A stretch of 64,000 nt of DNA from positions 80,446 to 144,445 of the forward strand of contig JAUHVR010000013.1 of assembly GCA_030424865.1 (NCBI GenBank), given 5' to 3'. The notes under the pieces are model-generated. The model saw only the letters and a program-made list of their open reading frames with translations, was not told where the DNA came from and did no database searches. The first letter of the stretch is position 1. Every line of letters begins with the position of its first letter. Shown piece by piece: positions 14,649 to 23,705 of the stretch. The position numbers and the translations under genes are program-made. The stretch comes from Alphaproteobacteria bacterium (GTDB lineage: Bacteria > Pseudomonadota > Alphaproteobacteria > Rhodobacterales > Rhodobacteraceae).

Positions 14649-16307
14649 ATGGCTGACCGGTTTCGTGTGACGCTGGCCCAATTGAACCCCACGGTCGGTG
14701 ATATCGCCGGCAACGCCGCGCTGGCGCGCGACGCATGGGAGCAGGGCAAGGCCGCAGGCGCCGACCTCGTGGCGCTGCCCGAGATGTTCATCACGGGCTA
14801 CAACGCCCAGGACCTGGTGATGAAACCCGCCTTCCACACCGCTGCGATGCAGGCCGTGCAAGACCTGGCCGAAGCCTGTGCCGACGGCCCGGCGCTGGCC
14901 ATTGGCGCGCCCTGGGCCGAAGGGGCCGAGCTCTACAATGCCTACCTGATCTGCAAGGGTGGGCAGATCGCCTCGCGCGTGCTGAAACACCATCTGCCGA
15001 ATGAAACCGTCTTTGACGAGGTCCGCATCTTCGATTCCGGCCCCCTAGGCGGGCCCTATAGCGTGGGCAACACCCGCATCGGCTCGCCGATCTGCGAGGA
15101 CGCCTGGCACGAGGACGTGGCCGAGACGCTGGCCGAAACCGGGGCAGAGTTCCTGCTGGTGCCCAATGGCTCGCCCTATTACCGCAACAAGTTCGAGACG
15201 CGGCTGAACCACATGGTGGCCCGCGTCGTCGAGACGGGCCTGCCGTTGATTTATCTCAACATGGTCGGCGGGCAGGACGATCAGGTCTTTGACGGCGGCA
15301 GCTTTGTGCTGAACCCCGGTGGACAAATGGCGGTGCAGCTTCCGGTGATGGAAGAGGTGGTGACCCATGTCGACCTTGAACGCGGACCCGATGGCTGGCG
15401 CGCGACAGAGGGGACGTTTGCCAAGCACCCAGATGCGATGGAGCAGGACTATCACGTGATGGTCACGGCGCTGCGGGATTATTTGCGCAAGGCCGGTTTT
15501 TCCAAGGTGTTGCTGGGGCTCTCGGGCGGGATCGACAGTGCGATTGTCGCGACCATCGCGACGGATGCGCTGGGCCCCGAGAACGTGCGTTGCGTGATGC
15601 TGCCGTCCGAATACACGTCGGAACATTCGCTTGAGGATGCCAAGGCCGTCGCCGAGAACCTTGGCTGCCGGTACGACTTTGTGCCGATCGCCGAGGGGCG
15701 CGCAGCGATCACCAACACGCTGGCGCCGCTCTTCGACGGGCTGAAGCCGGACCTGACCGAGGAAAACATCCAGTCCCGTCTGCGGGGGCTGCTGCTCATG
15801 GCGCTGTCGAACAAGTTTGGCGAGATGCTGCTGACCACGGGCAACAAGTCCGAGGTCGCGGTAGGCTATGCCACGATCTATGGCGACATGGCGGGCGGGT
15901 ACAATCCGATCAAGGACATGTACAAGACCCGGGTTTTCGAAGCCTGCCGCTGGCGGAATGACAATCATCGCGACTGGATGAAAGGCCCGGGCGGCGAGGT
16001 GATCCCGGTGCGGGTGATCGAAAAGCCGCCCTCGGCGGAACTGCGCGAAGATCAGAAAGACAGCGATTCCCTGCCCGATTATCCGGTTCTGGACGGCATC
16101 CTCGAGATCCTGGTGGATGGCGATGGCTCGATCGAGGATTGCGTGGCGGCGGGGTTCGACCGTGCGGACGCCAAGAAGGTCGAGCATCTGCTCTACATCA
16201 GCGAATACAAACGCTTTCAATCTGCCCCCGGCGCGCGCTTGTCGAAAAAGGCCTTCTGGCTCGATCGCCGCTATCCCATCGTCAACCGCTGGCGGGACAA
16301 CAGCTGA
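14649..16307 (+). CDS. nadE: Glutamine-dependent NAD+ synthetase
   Basis: A 552-residue two-domain enzyme that amidates nicotinic acid adenine dinucleotide to NAD+. The N-terminal nitrilase-like glutaminase domain shows the Glu-Lys-Cys triad (ALPEMF, LKHHLPN, SPICEDAW). The C-terminal synthetase domain shows the ATP-pyrophosphatase P-loop LGLSGGIDSAIVA and TTGNKSEVAVGY. Length matches this two-domain class. ATG at 14649 is preceded by AGGAAGGA about 8 bases upstream, favouring it over an in-frame ATG 11 codons earlier. Divergent from the MORN gene. Confidence 0.96.
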   Translation: MADRFRVTLAQLNPTVGDIAGNAALARDAWEQGKAAGADLVALPEMFITGYNAQDLVMKPAFHTAAMQAVQDLAEACADGPALAIGAPWAEGAELYNAYLICKGGQIASRVLKHHLPNETVFDEVRIFDSGPLGGPYSVGNTRIGSPICEDAWHEDVAETLAETGAEFLLVPNGSPYYRNKFETRLNHMVARVVETGLPLIYLNMVGGQDDQVFDGGSFVLNPGGQMAVQLPVMEEVVTHVDLERGPDGWRATEGTFAKHPDAMEQDYHVMVTALRDYLRKAGFSKVLLGLSGGIDSAIVATIATDALGPENVRCVMLPSEYTSEHSLEDAKAVAENLGCRYDFVPIAEGRAAITNTLAPLFDGLKPDLTEENIQSRLRGLLLMALSNKFGEMLLTTGNKSEVAVGYATIYGDMAGGYNPIKDMYKTRVFEACRWRNDNHRDWMKGPGGEVIPVRVIEKPPSAELREDQKDSDSLPDYPVLDGILEILVDGDGSIEDCVAAGFDRADAKKVEHLLYISEYKRFQSAPGARLSKKAFWLDRRYPIVNRWRDNS

Positions 16308-16374
16308 TCCTGCGCGCCTTACCGTCTTGGCGTGTTCTTGAAGGCAAATCCGTGTTTCCTCGCGCGTCAATTCG

Positions 16375-16402
16375 TTGACAGGGGTCTGTCTCAACCTACT
16401 GT
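16375..16402 (+). promoter_or_regulatory. Candidate promoter of the secreted protein gene at 16448
   Basis: TTGACA (16375-16380), 16-base spacer, TACTGT (16397-16402); the start codon is 45 bases further on. The -35 is perfect; the -10 is weak. Confidence 0.5.
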
Positions 16403-16447
16403 CCAATGACGTGGGAAGATGATCGATCAACCGGCGACGGAGAGAAC

Positions 16448-17275
16448 ATGTTCAGACGGTCTATTGCAGCACTGGTGGTCCTGATATGCGCGCCAACGAT
16501 GTCATTCGCGGAAACGCCTGAAAAGCCGACCTTGTTGTCGGCCTTTTTTGGTCTGGATGATGCCCGCCAAATACGCATTCGCACTTTGCCAGTCTGCGAC
16601 GGGATTTCAGGCGGCGACGGGATGCCCGTCATTTTCTCGCACGAAGTCGATCCGGAAACCCTGGACCCCGAAGATTTCCGCGTCACCCGTGCGTCAGGCG
16701 CGATCGGGCGCGTGGATTGTGTGACGCTCAGACCGGCGGACGAACCCGGAGAATTGCGAACCGCCTTGGTGACTGGGCAATACGGGTCTGCCGACGACGC
16801 CCCGGTTTCGGTCGAGATCGTTGGCGATGTCATGACCTTGGACGGCAGCCTGAACTTCAAGGGCGCGCGGGTCGACGTCATCCCGCTGGTCGAAGGACCA
16901 AAGATGATCCTGGCGGAGCAGATTGCTCCGAACTACTGGAGCCTCGGCGCCCCGGGCGATTGCCCGCGGAAAGGGCTGAAAGGCATTGTGCGTGCCGTTT
17001 GGGTGGGCGGTATCACCAAACCCGGTGGGGACGAGATCGACGTTCAAGAAATGGCGCTATACCGTGTCTCGGTGCGTCAAGAGGATGGGTCAGTTGTCGA
17101 AGTTGCGCCGATCGCGGTCGGGGACCTGGACGACAACGACAACAATCACGAACTTTGCCTTGGCGTGGACGGAGATCCTTTGCTCGTGTCCTTTCCGGCC
17201 GGCGCAATGACTGACCCCAACGAGGACCTCAATCCAGATACTCAGATCGCCGTAACCGGACTTCAGTCAGACTGA
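16448..17275 (+). CDS. Secreted protein of unknown function
   Basis: A 275-residue protein with signal peptide MFRRSIAALVVLICAPTMS (cleavage near FA-E). The mature part has several paired-looking Cys (LPVCDGI, RVDCVTL, GDCPRKG, ELCLGV) and an acidic loop DLDDNDNNHEL near the C terminus resembling a calcium-binding loop, plus KPGGDEIDVQEM. It reads like an extracellular beta-rich protein; I recognise no family. GGAGAG lies 5 bases before ATG 16448, favouring it over the ATG at 16406. It has its own promoter and is convergent with the PfkB kinase. Confidence 0.75.
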   Translation: MFRRSIAALVVLICAPTMSFAETPEKPTLLSAFFGLDDARQIRIRTLPVCDGISGGDGMPVIFSHEVDPETLDPEDFRVTRASGAIGRVDCVTLRPADEPGELRTALVTGQYGSADDAPVSVEIVGDVMTLDGSLNFKGARVDVIPLVEGPKMILAEQIAPNYWSLGAPGDCPRKGLKGIVRAVWVGGITKPGGDEIDVQEMALYRVSVRQEDGSVVEVAPIAVGDLDDNDNNHELCLGVDGDPLLVSFPAGAMTDPNEDLNPDTQIAVTGLQSD

Positions 17276-17316
17276 TGGGGTGGTTGGCCGCGCGATTTTG
17301 ATGAGGCCAAGACCTT

Positions 17317-18264
17317 TTACATCTTGGTAAGGTCGCATTGCGGCGCCAATTCCTGAACCATCAATGGGTCACACAAACGGGTGGCTTCCGTCGTGACGGC
17401 TGAGGCCGCTGTCGCGACCGCCAATCGAAGGCACTCTTCCGGGGCATCCCCACGCGACAGGGCAAATGTGAAGGCCCCGACAAAACTGTCCCCTGCGCCG
17501 ACGGCGCTGACGACCTTGACCGTTGGTGGCACTGCGTGCCAGCAGCTGTCTTCGGTGGCCAGCACAGACCCGTCGACCCCGCGGGCGATGATCACGTTGC
17601 GCGCGATCCCACGCGTCACCAGGCTGCGCGCGAATTCCGCGGTATCCTCTCGGGTCGGCAAGGCACGCCCGGCAAGCCCCTCGGCCTCTTCATCGTCCAT
17701 CCGCAGCACAAAAAGCGCCCTGTGCGGGTCCTCGACAAGGCTCGCCAGCGCAGGCCCCGAGGTGTCAACCACAAGCCGGGCATGCCGGCCCTCAAGGTGA
17801 TCCGACAGGATCGCAGGAAAGGTCTTGGCGACCCCCGGCGGCTGGCTGCCAGAGAGCACCACCAGCGTCTCGCTGCCCGTCGCCTGATCTATCGTGTCCA
17901 GCGCGCGGCGCAGATCCTCTTGGGTCCAGGACGGGCCGGGCAGGACAAATCGGTACTGGCCGCCATCCGCCGCCGAGGTTACCGACAGGCTTTGCCGCGT
18001 CTCGCCCGGACCCTGAAAGCCCACGGTCGCAATCCCTTCCTGCGTCAGAAGCTCGAGCAGCCGAGCGCCGTTGTTGCCACCAATGGCCACCAGCGCCGCC
18101 GAGCGTCCGCCCAGCAGCTTGATCGCCCGACTGACGTTGATCCCGCCGCCACCGGGGTCGATGTGCGGCTCGCTGCAACGCAGTTTCAGCCCGGGCTCAA
18201 GCTCGGGCACCGAGGTCGCGTAATCCACGCAGGGGTTCAGCGTGACAGTCAGGATATCGGGCAT
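17317..18264 (-). CDS. PfkB-family hexose kinase (1-phosphofructokinase-like)
   Basis: A 315-residue ribokinase-fold kinase. Seen: LNPCVDYATSV at the N terminus, substrate motif DPGGGGINVSRAIKLLGG (near 37-54), and the PfkB signature with catalytic Asp, AVGAGDSFVGAF, near 260. The LNPxxD start and GGGGINV motif place it with 1-phosphofructokinase, tagatose-6-phosphate kinase and PfkB. The exact sugar phosphate is open. ATG at 18264 starts the conserved region. It stands alone, 41 bases from the convergent secreted-protein gene. Confidence 0.88.
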   Translation of the reverse strand: MPDILTVTLNPCVDYATSVPELEPGLKLRCSEPHIDPGGGGINVSRAIKLLGGRSAALVAIGGNNGARLLELLTQEGIATVGFQGPGETRQSLSVTSAADGGQYRFVLPGPSWTQEDLRRALDTIDQATGSETLVVLSGSQPPGVAKTFPAILSDHLEGRHARLVVDTSGPALASLVEDPHRALFVLRMDDEEAEGLAGRALPTREDTAEFARSLVTRGIARNVIIARGVDGSVLATEDSCWHAVPPTVKVVSAVGAGDSFVGAFTFALSRGDAPEECLRLAVATAASAVTTEATRLCDPLMVQELAPQCDLTKM

Positions 18265-18347
18265 GTGCGGCGGCTCCGGGCAGGGGTTGCCGCGCAGTAT
18301 GGTCATTGCGACGCGCTGGTCCAGCGTTTTCTGTTAGCGCTCACGGC

Positions 18348-18737
18348 TCATTCCCACCAACGGTCGATGGTGGCGATGTCATCGTCCGACCAACCAAAGT
18401 GATGCGCAAATTCGTGCACCGTCACATGGGCAATCAGATCCGCCAAATCCAGGTCGCCGCGCGCGCGCCATTCGTGCAGGATGGGTTCCCGGTACAGCCA
18501 GACCGTGTCAGGCATCGGGGCCGGATCGCTGGCGGATTTGAAGGGCAGGGGGGTGCCGTCATAAAGACCGGTCAGCTCCAGCGGATCTGCGATCCCCATG
18601 TCGGCGAGGATGTCCTCGGGCGGCCAGTCGACGACCTGAATCACCACGTCCCGCGCACCGCTTTGAAACGGTTCGGGAAAGGCGGCCACGGCAGCAAATG
18701 CCGTGTCGAGGAACCAGGAAAGATCAGGGTCGGCCAT
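18348..18737 (-). CDS. Minimal zincin metallopeptidase-family protein
   Basis: A 129-residue cytoplasmic protein of the zincin_1 (DUF1025-type) family. The extended zinc motif HEFAHHFGWSD (residues 108-118) gives HExxHxxGxxD, so all three metal ligands and the catalytic Glu are present. The family is a single small domain with a solved Thermus structure; physiological substrates are not established. It lies 51 bases upstream of the MBL hydrolase stop region and in the same orientation as pfkB, with no clear operon link. Confidence 0.85.
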   Translation of the reverse strand: MADPDLSWFLDTAFAAVAAFPEPFQSGARDVVIQVVDWPPEDILADMGIADPLELTGLYDGTPLPFKSASDPAPMPDTVWLYREPILHEWRARGDLDLADLIAHVTVHEFAHHFGWSDDDIATIDRWWE

Positions 18738-18788
18738 GCCACGCTATATGGCATGGCCGAAGATGCGCCGAAACCCGGCGCGGGGCTT

Positions 18789-19718
18789 TTACCCCATCAA
18801 CAGCTGATAGCTGTGAGGAACATAATGGAACCCGTCGCCACGGGTCTCGACATAGCCAACGCCCGGGAAGGGCATGTGGTAGCCGACAAAGGGCACGCCA
18901 TCGGCGGCCAGCATGCCCAGCACCTTGCGGCGCGAGGCGGCGGCGCCGGCCTTGTCCATGTCAAAGCGGACCTCCCAATCAGGATGGGCCAGCGACCAGA
19001 CATAGTGGTTTGCCAGATCGCCGATCAGCATCAGCTGCTGGCCTTCGCTTTCCAGCATATAGCCCATGTGACCCGGCGTGTGCCCAAAGGCCGCCATGCC
19101 GGTCACACCCGAGGTCACCGCGCCTTCGTCACCGATGAAGGTCATCTTCTCGGCCAGCGGCTTCACGTTGCCGTCGAACCGCTCGTTCTCCTGCGTGGCC
19201 CAAGCGTCGTATTCGACCTGACCTGTGACATAGGCCGCATTGGCAAAGGTCGGCGACCCGTCGGTCATCAGGCCTCCGATATGGTCGCCATGCATGTGGG
19301 TGATCACCACATGCGTCACCTGATCGGCGCTGTAGCCCGCGGCCTGAACCGCCGCCGCGATGCCCGCACCGTTCAGTCCGGTGTCAAAGAGGATCAGCTC
19401 ATTGCCGGTGTTCACCAATGTGGGCGTAAAGAAGAACTGCGCCTTGTCGGCGGGGATATGTGCGGCAGCAGAGGCTTCGGCAAATTCCTCGGCCGAGACG
19501 TTCATGCCGAAAATGCCCTGCGCGCCTTCGACCGTGCGCGTGCCCGCCAGCATCGTGGTCACCTCGAATGCGCCCAGTTTCATGCGGTTGACGCGCGGCA
19601 CCTGAGCGCCCTGCATCGGCGCCATGGCGCTGGCCTGGCTGGCCAGGCTTGCCGCCATCGGCAAGGCCGCCGCCCCCAGAAGCGCCGTCCGGCGGTTCAC
19701 GTTGATTGATTTGGTCAT
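18789..19718 (-). CDS. Tat-exported metallo-beta-lactamase-fold hydrolase
   Basis: A 309-residue protein. The N terminus has a twin-arginine signal (NRRTALLGAAALPMAASLA). The MBL metal motif HMHGDH lies near residue 150, followed by a third His in GHTPGHMGY and Asp in LIGDLANHYV. Substrate unknown; exported MBL hydrolases of this kind include lactonase- and quinol-like groups. ATG at 19718 has GGGAGGG upstream at good spacing. It is divergent from the DUF1801 gene at 19846. Confidence 0.88.
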   Translation of the reverse strand: MTKSINVNRRTALLGAAALPMAASLASQASAMAPMQGAQVPRVNRMKLGAFEVTTMLAGTRTVEGAQGIFGMNVSAEEFAEASAAAHIPADKAQFFFTPTLVNTGNELILFDTGLNGAGIAAAVQAAGYSADQVTHVVITHMHGDHIGGLMTDGSPTFANAAYVTGQVEYDAWATQENERFDGNVKPLAEKMTFIGDEGAVTSGVTGMAAFGHTPGHMGYMLESEGQQLMLIGDLANHYVWSLAHPDWEVRFDMDKAGAAASRRKVLGMLAADGVPFVGYHMPFPGVGYVETRGDGFHYVPHSYQLLMG

Positions 19719-19845
19719 AGCATACCCTCCCGTGCTGGCCTCAAGTGTAGGGTTCGCCCCGCCGACGACCTCTGGCTTCACGGCCTTGTGAAGTTTTGAA
19801 ATCAAGCGGCACCCTAGGCTGGACCCGGGTCGACAGGAGGGTGCG

Positions 19846-20280
19846 ATGAGCAAGAACCAGAACAAGACGGTTGCGACGGATGCCTCGGTCGAGGAGTTTC
19901 TGGCCGCCGTGGACCATCCGCGCCGTCGCGAGGACGGGCTGGCGCTGGACGCGCTGTTTCGCGAGGTCACCGGCTTTCAGCCACGCATGTGGGGGCCGAC
20001 CATGGTGGGCTACGGCTGGTATCACTACAAGTACAAGACCGGGCGCGAGGGCGATTTCCTGGCCACCGGCTTTTCGCCGCGCAAGGCCAACCTCAGCATT
20101 TACATCATGCCCGGCTATGCCGATTTTTCAGAGATCCTGGGCCGGTTGGGCAAGCACAAGACCGGGGTTTCCTGCCTTTACGTCAACAAGCTGGCGGACA
20201 TCGACATGGATGTCCTGGCCGAGTTGATCCGGGCAGGGCTGAAAGATCTGGCAGACTTCGCGCCAATCAACCCAACCTGA
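19846..20280 (+). CDS. DUF1801 protein
   Basis: A 144-residue soluble protein of the DUF1801 (YdhG-like) family: N-terminal SVEEFLAAVDHPRRRED, central MWGPTMVGYGWYHYKYKTGREGD split by short loops, then LSIYIMPGY and KTGVSCLYVNKLADID. The fold is predicted from family knowledge; function is unknown. GACAGGAGGG precedes ATG at 19846. It precedes the MFS gene by 38 bases on the same strand, possibly as a two-gene unit. Confidence 0.88.
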   Translation: MSKNQNKTVATDASVEEFLAAVDHPRRREDGLALDALFREVTGFQPRMWGPTMVGYGWYHYKYKTGREGDFLATGFSPRKANLSIYIMPGYADFSEILGRLGKHKTGVSCLYVNKLADIDMDVLAELIRAGLKDLADFAPINPT

Positions 20281-20318
20281 GACTTTGCCGAAGCGTGGCA
20301 GGGCGTTAGGCTTTGCCC

Positions 20319-21644
20319 ATGCTCTCGATTCTGCGCAATCCCACCTATGCCAAACTGCTTGCCGCGCAGGTGGTGGCGCTTGTGGGCACGGGTCTGTTGA
20401 CGGTCGCGCTGGGGCTGCTGGCCTTTGATCTGGCCGGTGTGAATGCCGGGATCGTTCTGGGCGTCGCCTATACGATCAAGATGGTGGCCTATGTCGGGCT
20501 CTCGCCGCTGGCGCAGGCGCTGGTGGTGCGTCTGCCGCGCAAGGGGGTGCTGATCGCCGCCGATCTGGTGCGCGGCGGGGTGGCCCTTTGCCTGCCCTTC
20601 GTGACCGAGGTCTGGCAAATCTACGCGCTGATCTTTGTTCTGCAGACGGCCTCGGCGGTCTTTACGCCCGCCTATCAGGCCTTGCTGCCCGACGTCCTGC
20701 CGGATGAGCGTGAGTATACCCGCGCCTTGTCGCTGTCGCGCATGGCCTATGATCTGGAAAATGTCACCAGCCCGGCGATCGCGGGGCTTTTGCTGAGCGT
20801 GACGGGCTATTCGACGCTGTTCCTTGGGACGGTTGTCGGGTTTGCCGTCTCGGCGCTGCTGGTCTTTGCGGCGGTCCTGCCGCCGCAATCCGTGCCAAAG
20901 GCGCAGCAGCCGTTTTTGCACCGCGCGACCCGTGGCATCCGGATGTATCTGGCCACACCCCGGCTCAGGGGCCTCTTGTCACTGAACTTTGCCGCTGCCG
21001 CGATCAGTGCATTTGTCATTGTGAACACGGTTGTGCTGGTGCGCGGAAGCTTCGAAGGGGCCGAGACCGACCTCGCCTGGGCCGTCGGCGCCTATGGCGC
21101 GGGGTCCATGTGTGTGGCCCTGATCCTGCCAAAGGTGCTGGAGAGCGTCGCCGACCGGCTCGTGATGATCACCGCCGGGGTGCTGCTGGCCTGCACCATG
21201 CTGGTCGCGGCATTGGCCACGGGCCTTGCGGGCCTGCCGCCGTGGCCGCTGTTTCTGCTGGTCTGGGCGCTGTTCGGGGCGCTTTATTCGGCGATCCTGA
21301 CACCCGCCGGGCGGCTTTTGCGGCGGTCGGCTTTCCCCGAGGACCGGCCGGTGTTGTTCACCGCGCAATTTGCGCTCAGCCATGCCTGCTGGCTGGTGAC
21401 CTATCCGATGGCCGGGGTGCTGGGCGCCTGGATCGGCCTGCCCGGCGCGATGGGCGTGCTGGGCGTCATGGCGGCACTGGCCATCGTCGTGGCCCTGCGG
21501 GTCTGGCCCACCGGAGACACCGGCATCATCGCCCATGACCACAGCGACCTGCCCGCCGATCACCCACATCTGCATGGCACCGGCCCAATCCATGCACATG
21601 CCCCCCGGCATGACAATCTGCACCCCAACTGGCCCGCCGCGTAA
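20319..21644 (+). CDS. MFS transporter with a histidine-rich C-terminal tail
   Basis: A 441-residue membrane protein with about 12 predicted hydrophobic segments and an MFS-type N half (AAQVVALVGTGLLTVALG, then LVVRLPRKGVLIAADLVRGG with the loop 2-3 region). It resembles multidrug or metal-linked MFS exporters. The last 36 residues are cytoplasmic-type and rich in His (AHDHSDLPADHPHLHG, then HAHAPRHDNLH), suggesting metal binding. I preferred ATG 20319 over an upstream TTG two codons earlier. Substrate unknown. Downstream is gltX, 52 bases away. Confidence 0.85.
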   Translation: MLSILRNPTYAKLLAAQVVALVGTGLLTVALGLLAFDLAGVNAGIVLGVAYTIKMVAYVGLSPLAQALVVRLPRKGVLIAADLVRGGVALCLPFVTEVWQIYALIFVLQTASAVFTPAYQALLPDVLPDEREYTRALSLSRMAYDLENVTSPAIAGLLLSVTGYSTLFLGTVVGFAVSALLVFAAVLPPQSVPKAQQPFLHRATRGIRMYLATPRLRGLLSLNFAAAAISAFVIVNTVVLVRGSFEGAETDLAWAVGAYGAGSMCVALILPKVLESVADRLVMITAGVLLACTMLVAALATGLAGLPPWPLFLLVWALFGALYSAILTPAGRLLRRSAFPEDRPVLFTAQFALSHACWLVTYPMAGVLGAWIGLPGAMGVLGVMAALAIVVALRVWPTGDTGIIAHDHSDLPADHPHLHGTGPIHAHAPRHDNLHPNWPAA

Positions 21645-21696
21645 CTGGACAAAGCCCGGCCCGTGTGACAAAGGGCGCGGGACCAGGAGACACCCG

Positions 21697-23025
21697 ATGA
21701 CCACCACCCGTTTTGCCCCTTCGCCCACCGGCTATATCCACGTGGGCAACCTGCGCACCGCGCTGTTCAATTTTCTGATCGCCCGCAAGGCGGGCGGGAC
21801 GTTCATTCTGCGGATCGACGACACCGATCCCGAACGCTCGAAAGAGGAATACGTCGACGCGATCAAGCAGGATCTCGAGTGGCTGGGCCTGACATGGGAC
21901 CGGATCGAGCGGCAGTCGGAACGGCTGGACATGTACGCTGATGCCGCCGACAAGCTGCGCGAGATGGGCCGGTTTTACGAGGCGTTCGAGACGCCGACCG
22001 AGCTGGACCTGAAGCGCAAGAAGCTGCTGAACATGGGCAAGCCGCCGGTTTACGACCGCGCGGCGCTCGACCTCAGCGACGACGAAAAGGCAGCGCTGCG
22101 GGCGGAACGCGGTGACGGTGTCTGGCGGTTCAAGCTGGATCAGGAACGCATCAATTGGACCGATGGCATCCTGGGCGATCTGTCGATTGATGCCGCCAGC
22201 GTCTCGGACCCGGTGCTGATCCGTGCCGACGGTCAGGTGCTGTACACCATCGCCTCGGTAGTTGATGACACCGACATGGGTGTGACCCATGTTGTGCGCG
22301 GTTCGGACCACGTCACCAATACGGCGACCCAGATCCAGATCATTGAGGCGCTGGGCGGCAATGTGCCGTCCTTTGCCCACCACTCGCTGCTGACCGGCCC
22401 GCAGGGCGAAGCGTTGTCGAAACGTCTGGGCACGCTGGCCCTGCGCGACCTGCGCGAACAGGGCGTCGAGCCCGAAGCGCTGCTGAGCCTGATGGCGCGA
22501 CTGGGATCTAGCCAGCCGGTGGAACTGCGCATGTCGCTGGATGAGATCGCCGAGGGCTTTGACCTGGACCACTTCGGCTCTGCGCCGACCAAGTTCGACG
22601 TGCAGGACCTGTTCCCGCTGACCGCGCGCAAGCTGCACGGGTTGGGGCTGGCCGATGTTGCGGATGAGATCGCTGCGCTGGGCGTGCCGGGTGAACTGGC
22701 CGAGCCGTTCTGGAACGTCGTGCGCGAAAACATCACCACCCGCAAGGAACTGGGCGACTGGTGGTCGCTGTTCCGCGACGGCGCCGCCCCGCTGGTCGAG
22801 GACGAAGACGCTGAATTCGTGGCTCAGGCCTTTGCAATGCTGGGTGAGCCGCCCTACACGGCTGAAACCTGGGGTGCCTGGACCAATGCCGTCAAAGAGG
22901 CGACGGGCCGCAAGGGCAAAAAGCTGTTCATGCCGCTGCGCAAGGCCGTCACGGGCCGTCAGCGCGGGCCGGAAATGGCGGATGTGCTGCCGTTGATGCA
23001 GGTGAAACCCGGCGCGGGTTCCTGA
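21697..23025 (+). CDS. gltX: Glutamyl-tRNA synthetase
   Basis: A 442-residue class I synthetase. Seen: HIGH-type motif in PSPTGYIHVGNLRTALFN at the N terminus, ILRIDDTDPERS, and KMSKS-equivalent LSKRLGTL near 245. The C-terminal anticodon-binding region is the short discriminating type. Many alphaproteobacteria carry two gltX genes; whether this one charges tRNA-Glu or also tRNA-Gln cannot be told here. AGGAGA precedes ATG 21697. It converges with the DUF1697 gene with two bases between the stops. Confidence 0.96.
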   Translation: MTTTRFAPSPTGYIHVGNLRTALFNFLIARKAGGTFILRIDDTDPERSKEEYVDAIKQDLEWLGLTWDRIERQSERLDMYADAADKLREMGRFYEAFETPTELDLKRKKLLNMGKPPVYDRAALDLSDDEKAALRAERGDGVWRFKLDQERINWTDGILGDLSIDAASVSDPVLIRADGQVLYTIASVVDDTDMGVTHVVRGSDHVTNTATQIQIIEALGGNVPSFAHHSLLTGPQGEALSKRLGTLALRDLREQGVEPEALLSLMARLGSSQPVELRMSLDEIAEGFDLDHFGSAPTKFDVQDLFPLTARKLHGLGLADVADEIAALGVPGELAEPFWNVVRENITTRKELGDWWSLFRDGAAPLVEDEDAEFVAQAFAMLGEPPYTAETWGAWTNAVKEATGRKGKKLFMPLRKAVTGRQRGPEMADVLPLMQVKPGAGS

Positions 23026-23027
23026 TC

Positions 23028-23543
23028 TCAGGCCGTTTTCTCGGCCAGGGCGACCAGTTTGGTCACCGTATTCACGTTGCGGGCTGTCCCCTGTGACAGG
23101 GCGGGCACCCGCAGCTTGGACCGGCCCATGCCGTCGGGATAGTGGACATAGACCGCGCGGGCGCCGGGCACGATCTCTTCGGTCTTGTGCCCCTTGGCAT
23201 CCGCCAACAGATCCTGCGGCGGGTCGCTGTCCAGAAAGACGATCATCACCTGGTTCGGCGCGGCCTGCGGAAAGGGATTTGCGGCCAAGAGCGCCTGCAG
23301 GGCGTCAACCGTCCGCACAAACACACCGACCGGTTTGTCCGCATAGGCCTCTAGCTGCGCCTCCAGCGTCGCTTTCACCTGATCTGCCGTCTGATCCGTG
23401 GTGACCAGCAGGTTGCCCGACTGGATATAGGTCCGCACCCCGGCATACCCGGCCTCTTCCGCCATGGCGCGCAGGTCGGCCATGGGCAGCTTGCCGGTGC
23501 CGCCGACATTCACGGCGCGCAAGAGGCAGATGTAGGTCTGCAA
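23028..23543 (-). CDS. DUF1697 protein
   Basis: A 171-residue protein of the DUF1697 family: TYICLLRAVNVGGTGKLPM, then LRAMAEEAGYAGVRTYIQSGN, then HYPDGMGRSKLRVP near the C terminus. Function unknown. No ATG lies at the conserved N terminus. TTG at 23543 is preceded by TTGGAGG with 5-base spacing and starts the family homology at once, so I take it as the start. The longer open frame upstream is antisense to the nitronate monooxygenase gene. Divergent from that gene, 162 bases apart. Confidence 0.85.
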   Translation of the reverse strand: MQTYICLLRAVNVGGTGKLPMADLRAMAEEAGYAGVRTYIQSGNLLVTTDQTADQVKATLEAQLEAYADKPVGVFVRTVDALQALLAANPFPQAAPNQVMIVFLDSDPPQDLLADAKGHKTEEIVPGARAVYVHYPDGMGRSKLRVPALSQGTARNVNTVTKLVALAEKTA

Positions 23544-23705
23544 GACAGCCTCCAAAGCATGATTCCTGCCCACACAGAACGCCCGCGCCCCAAGTGGGGC
23601 AAGGGTTTTCCGCAAGACCTTGCCCAAACCTCGCCGACGCGCGTCAAAAATGAATCGGTCCTGACAAGATCGCGTGCTAGCGTCTGCGTCGGGGAGGAGT
23701 TCACC

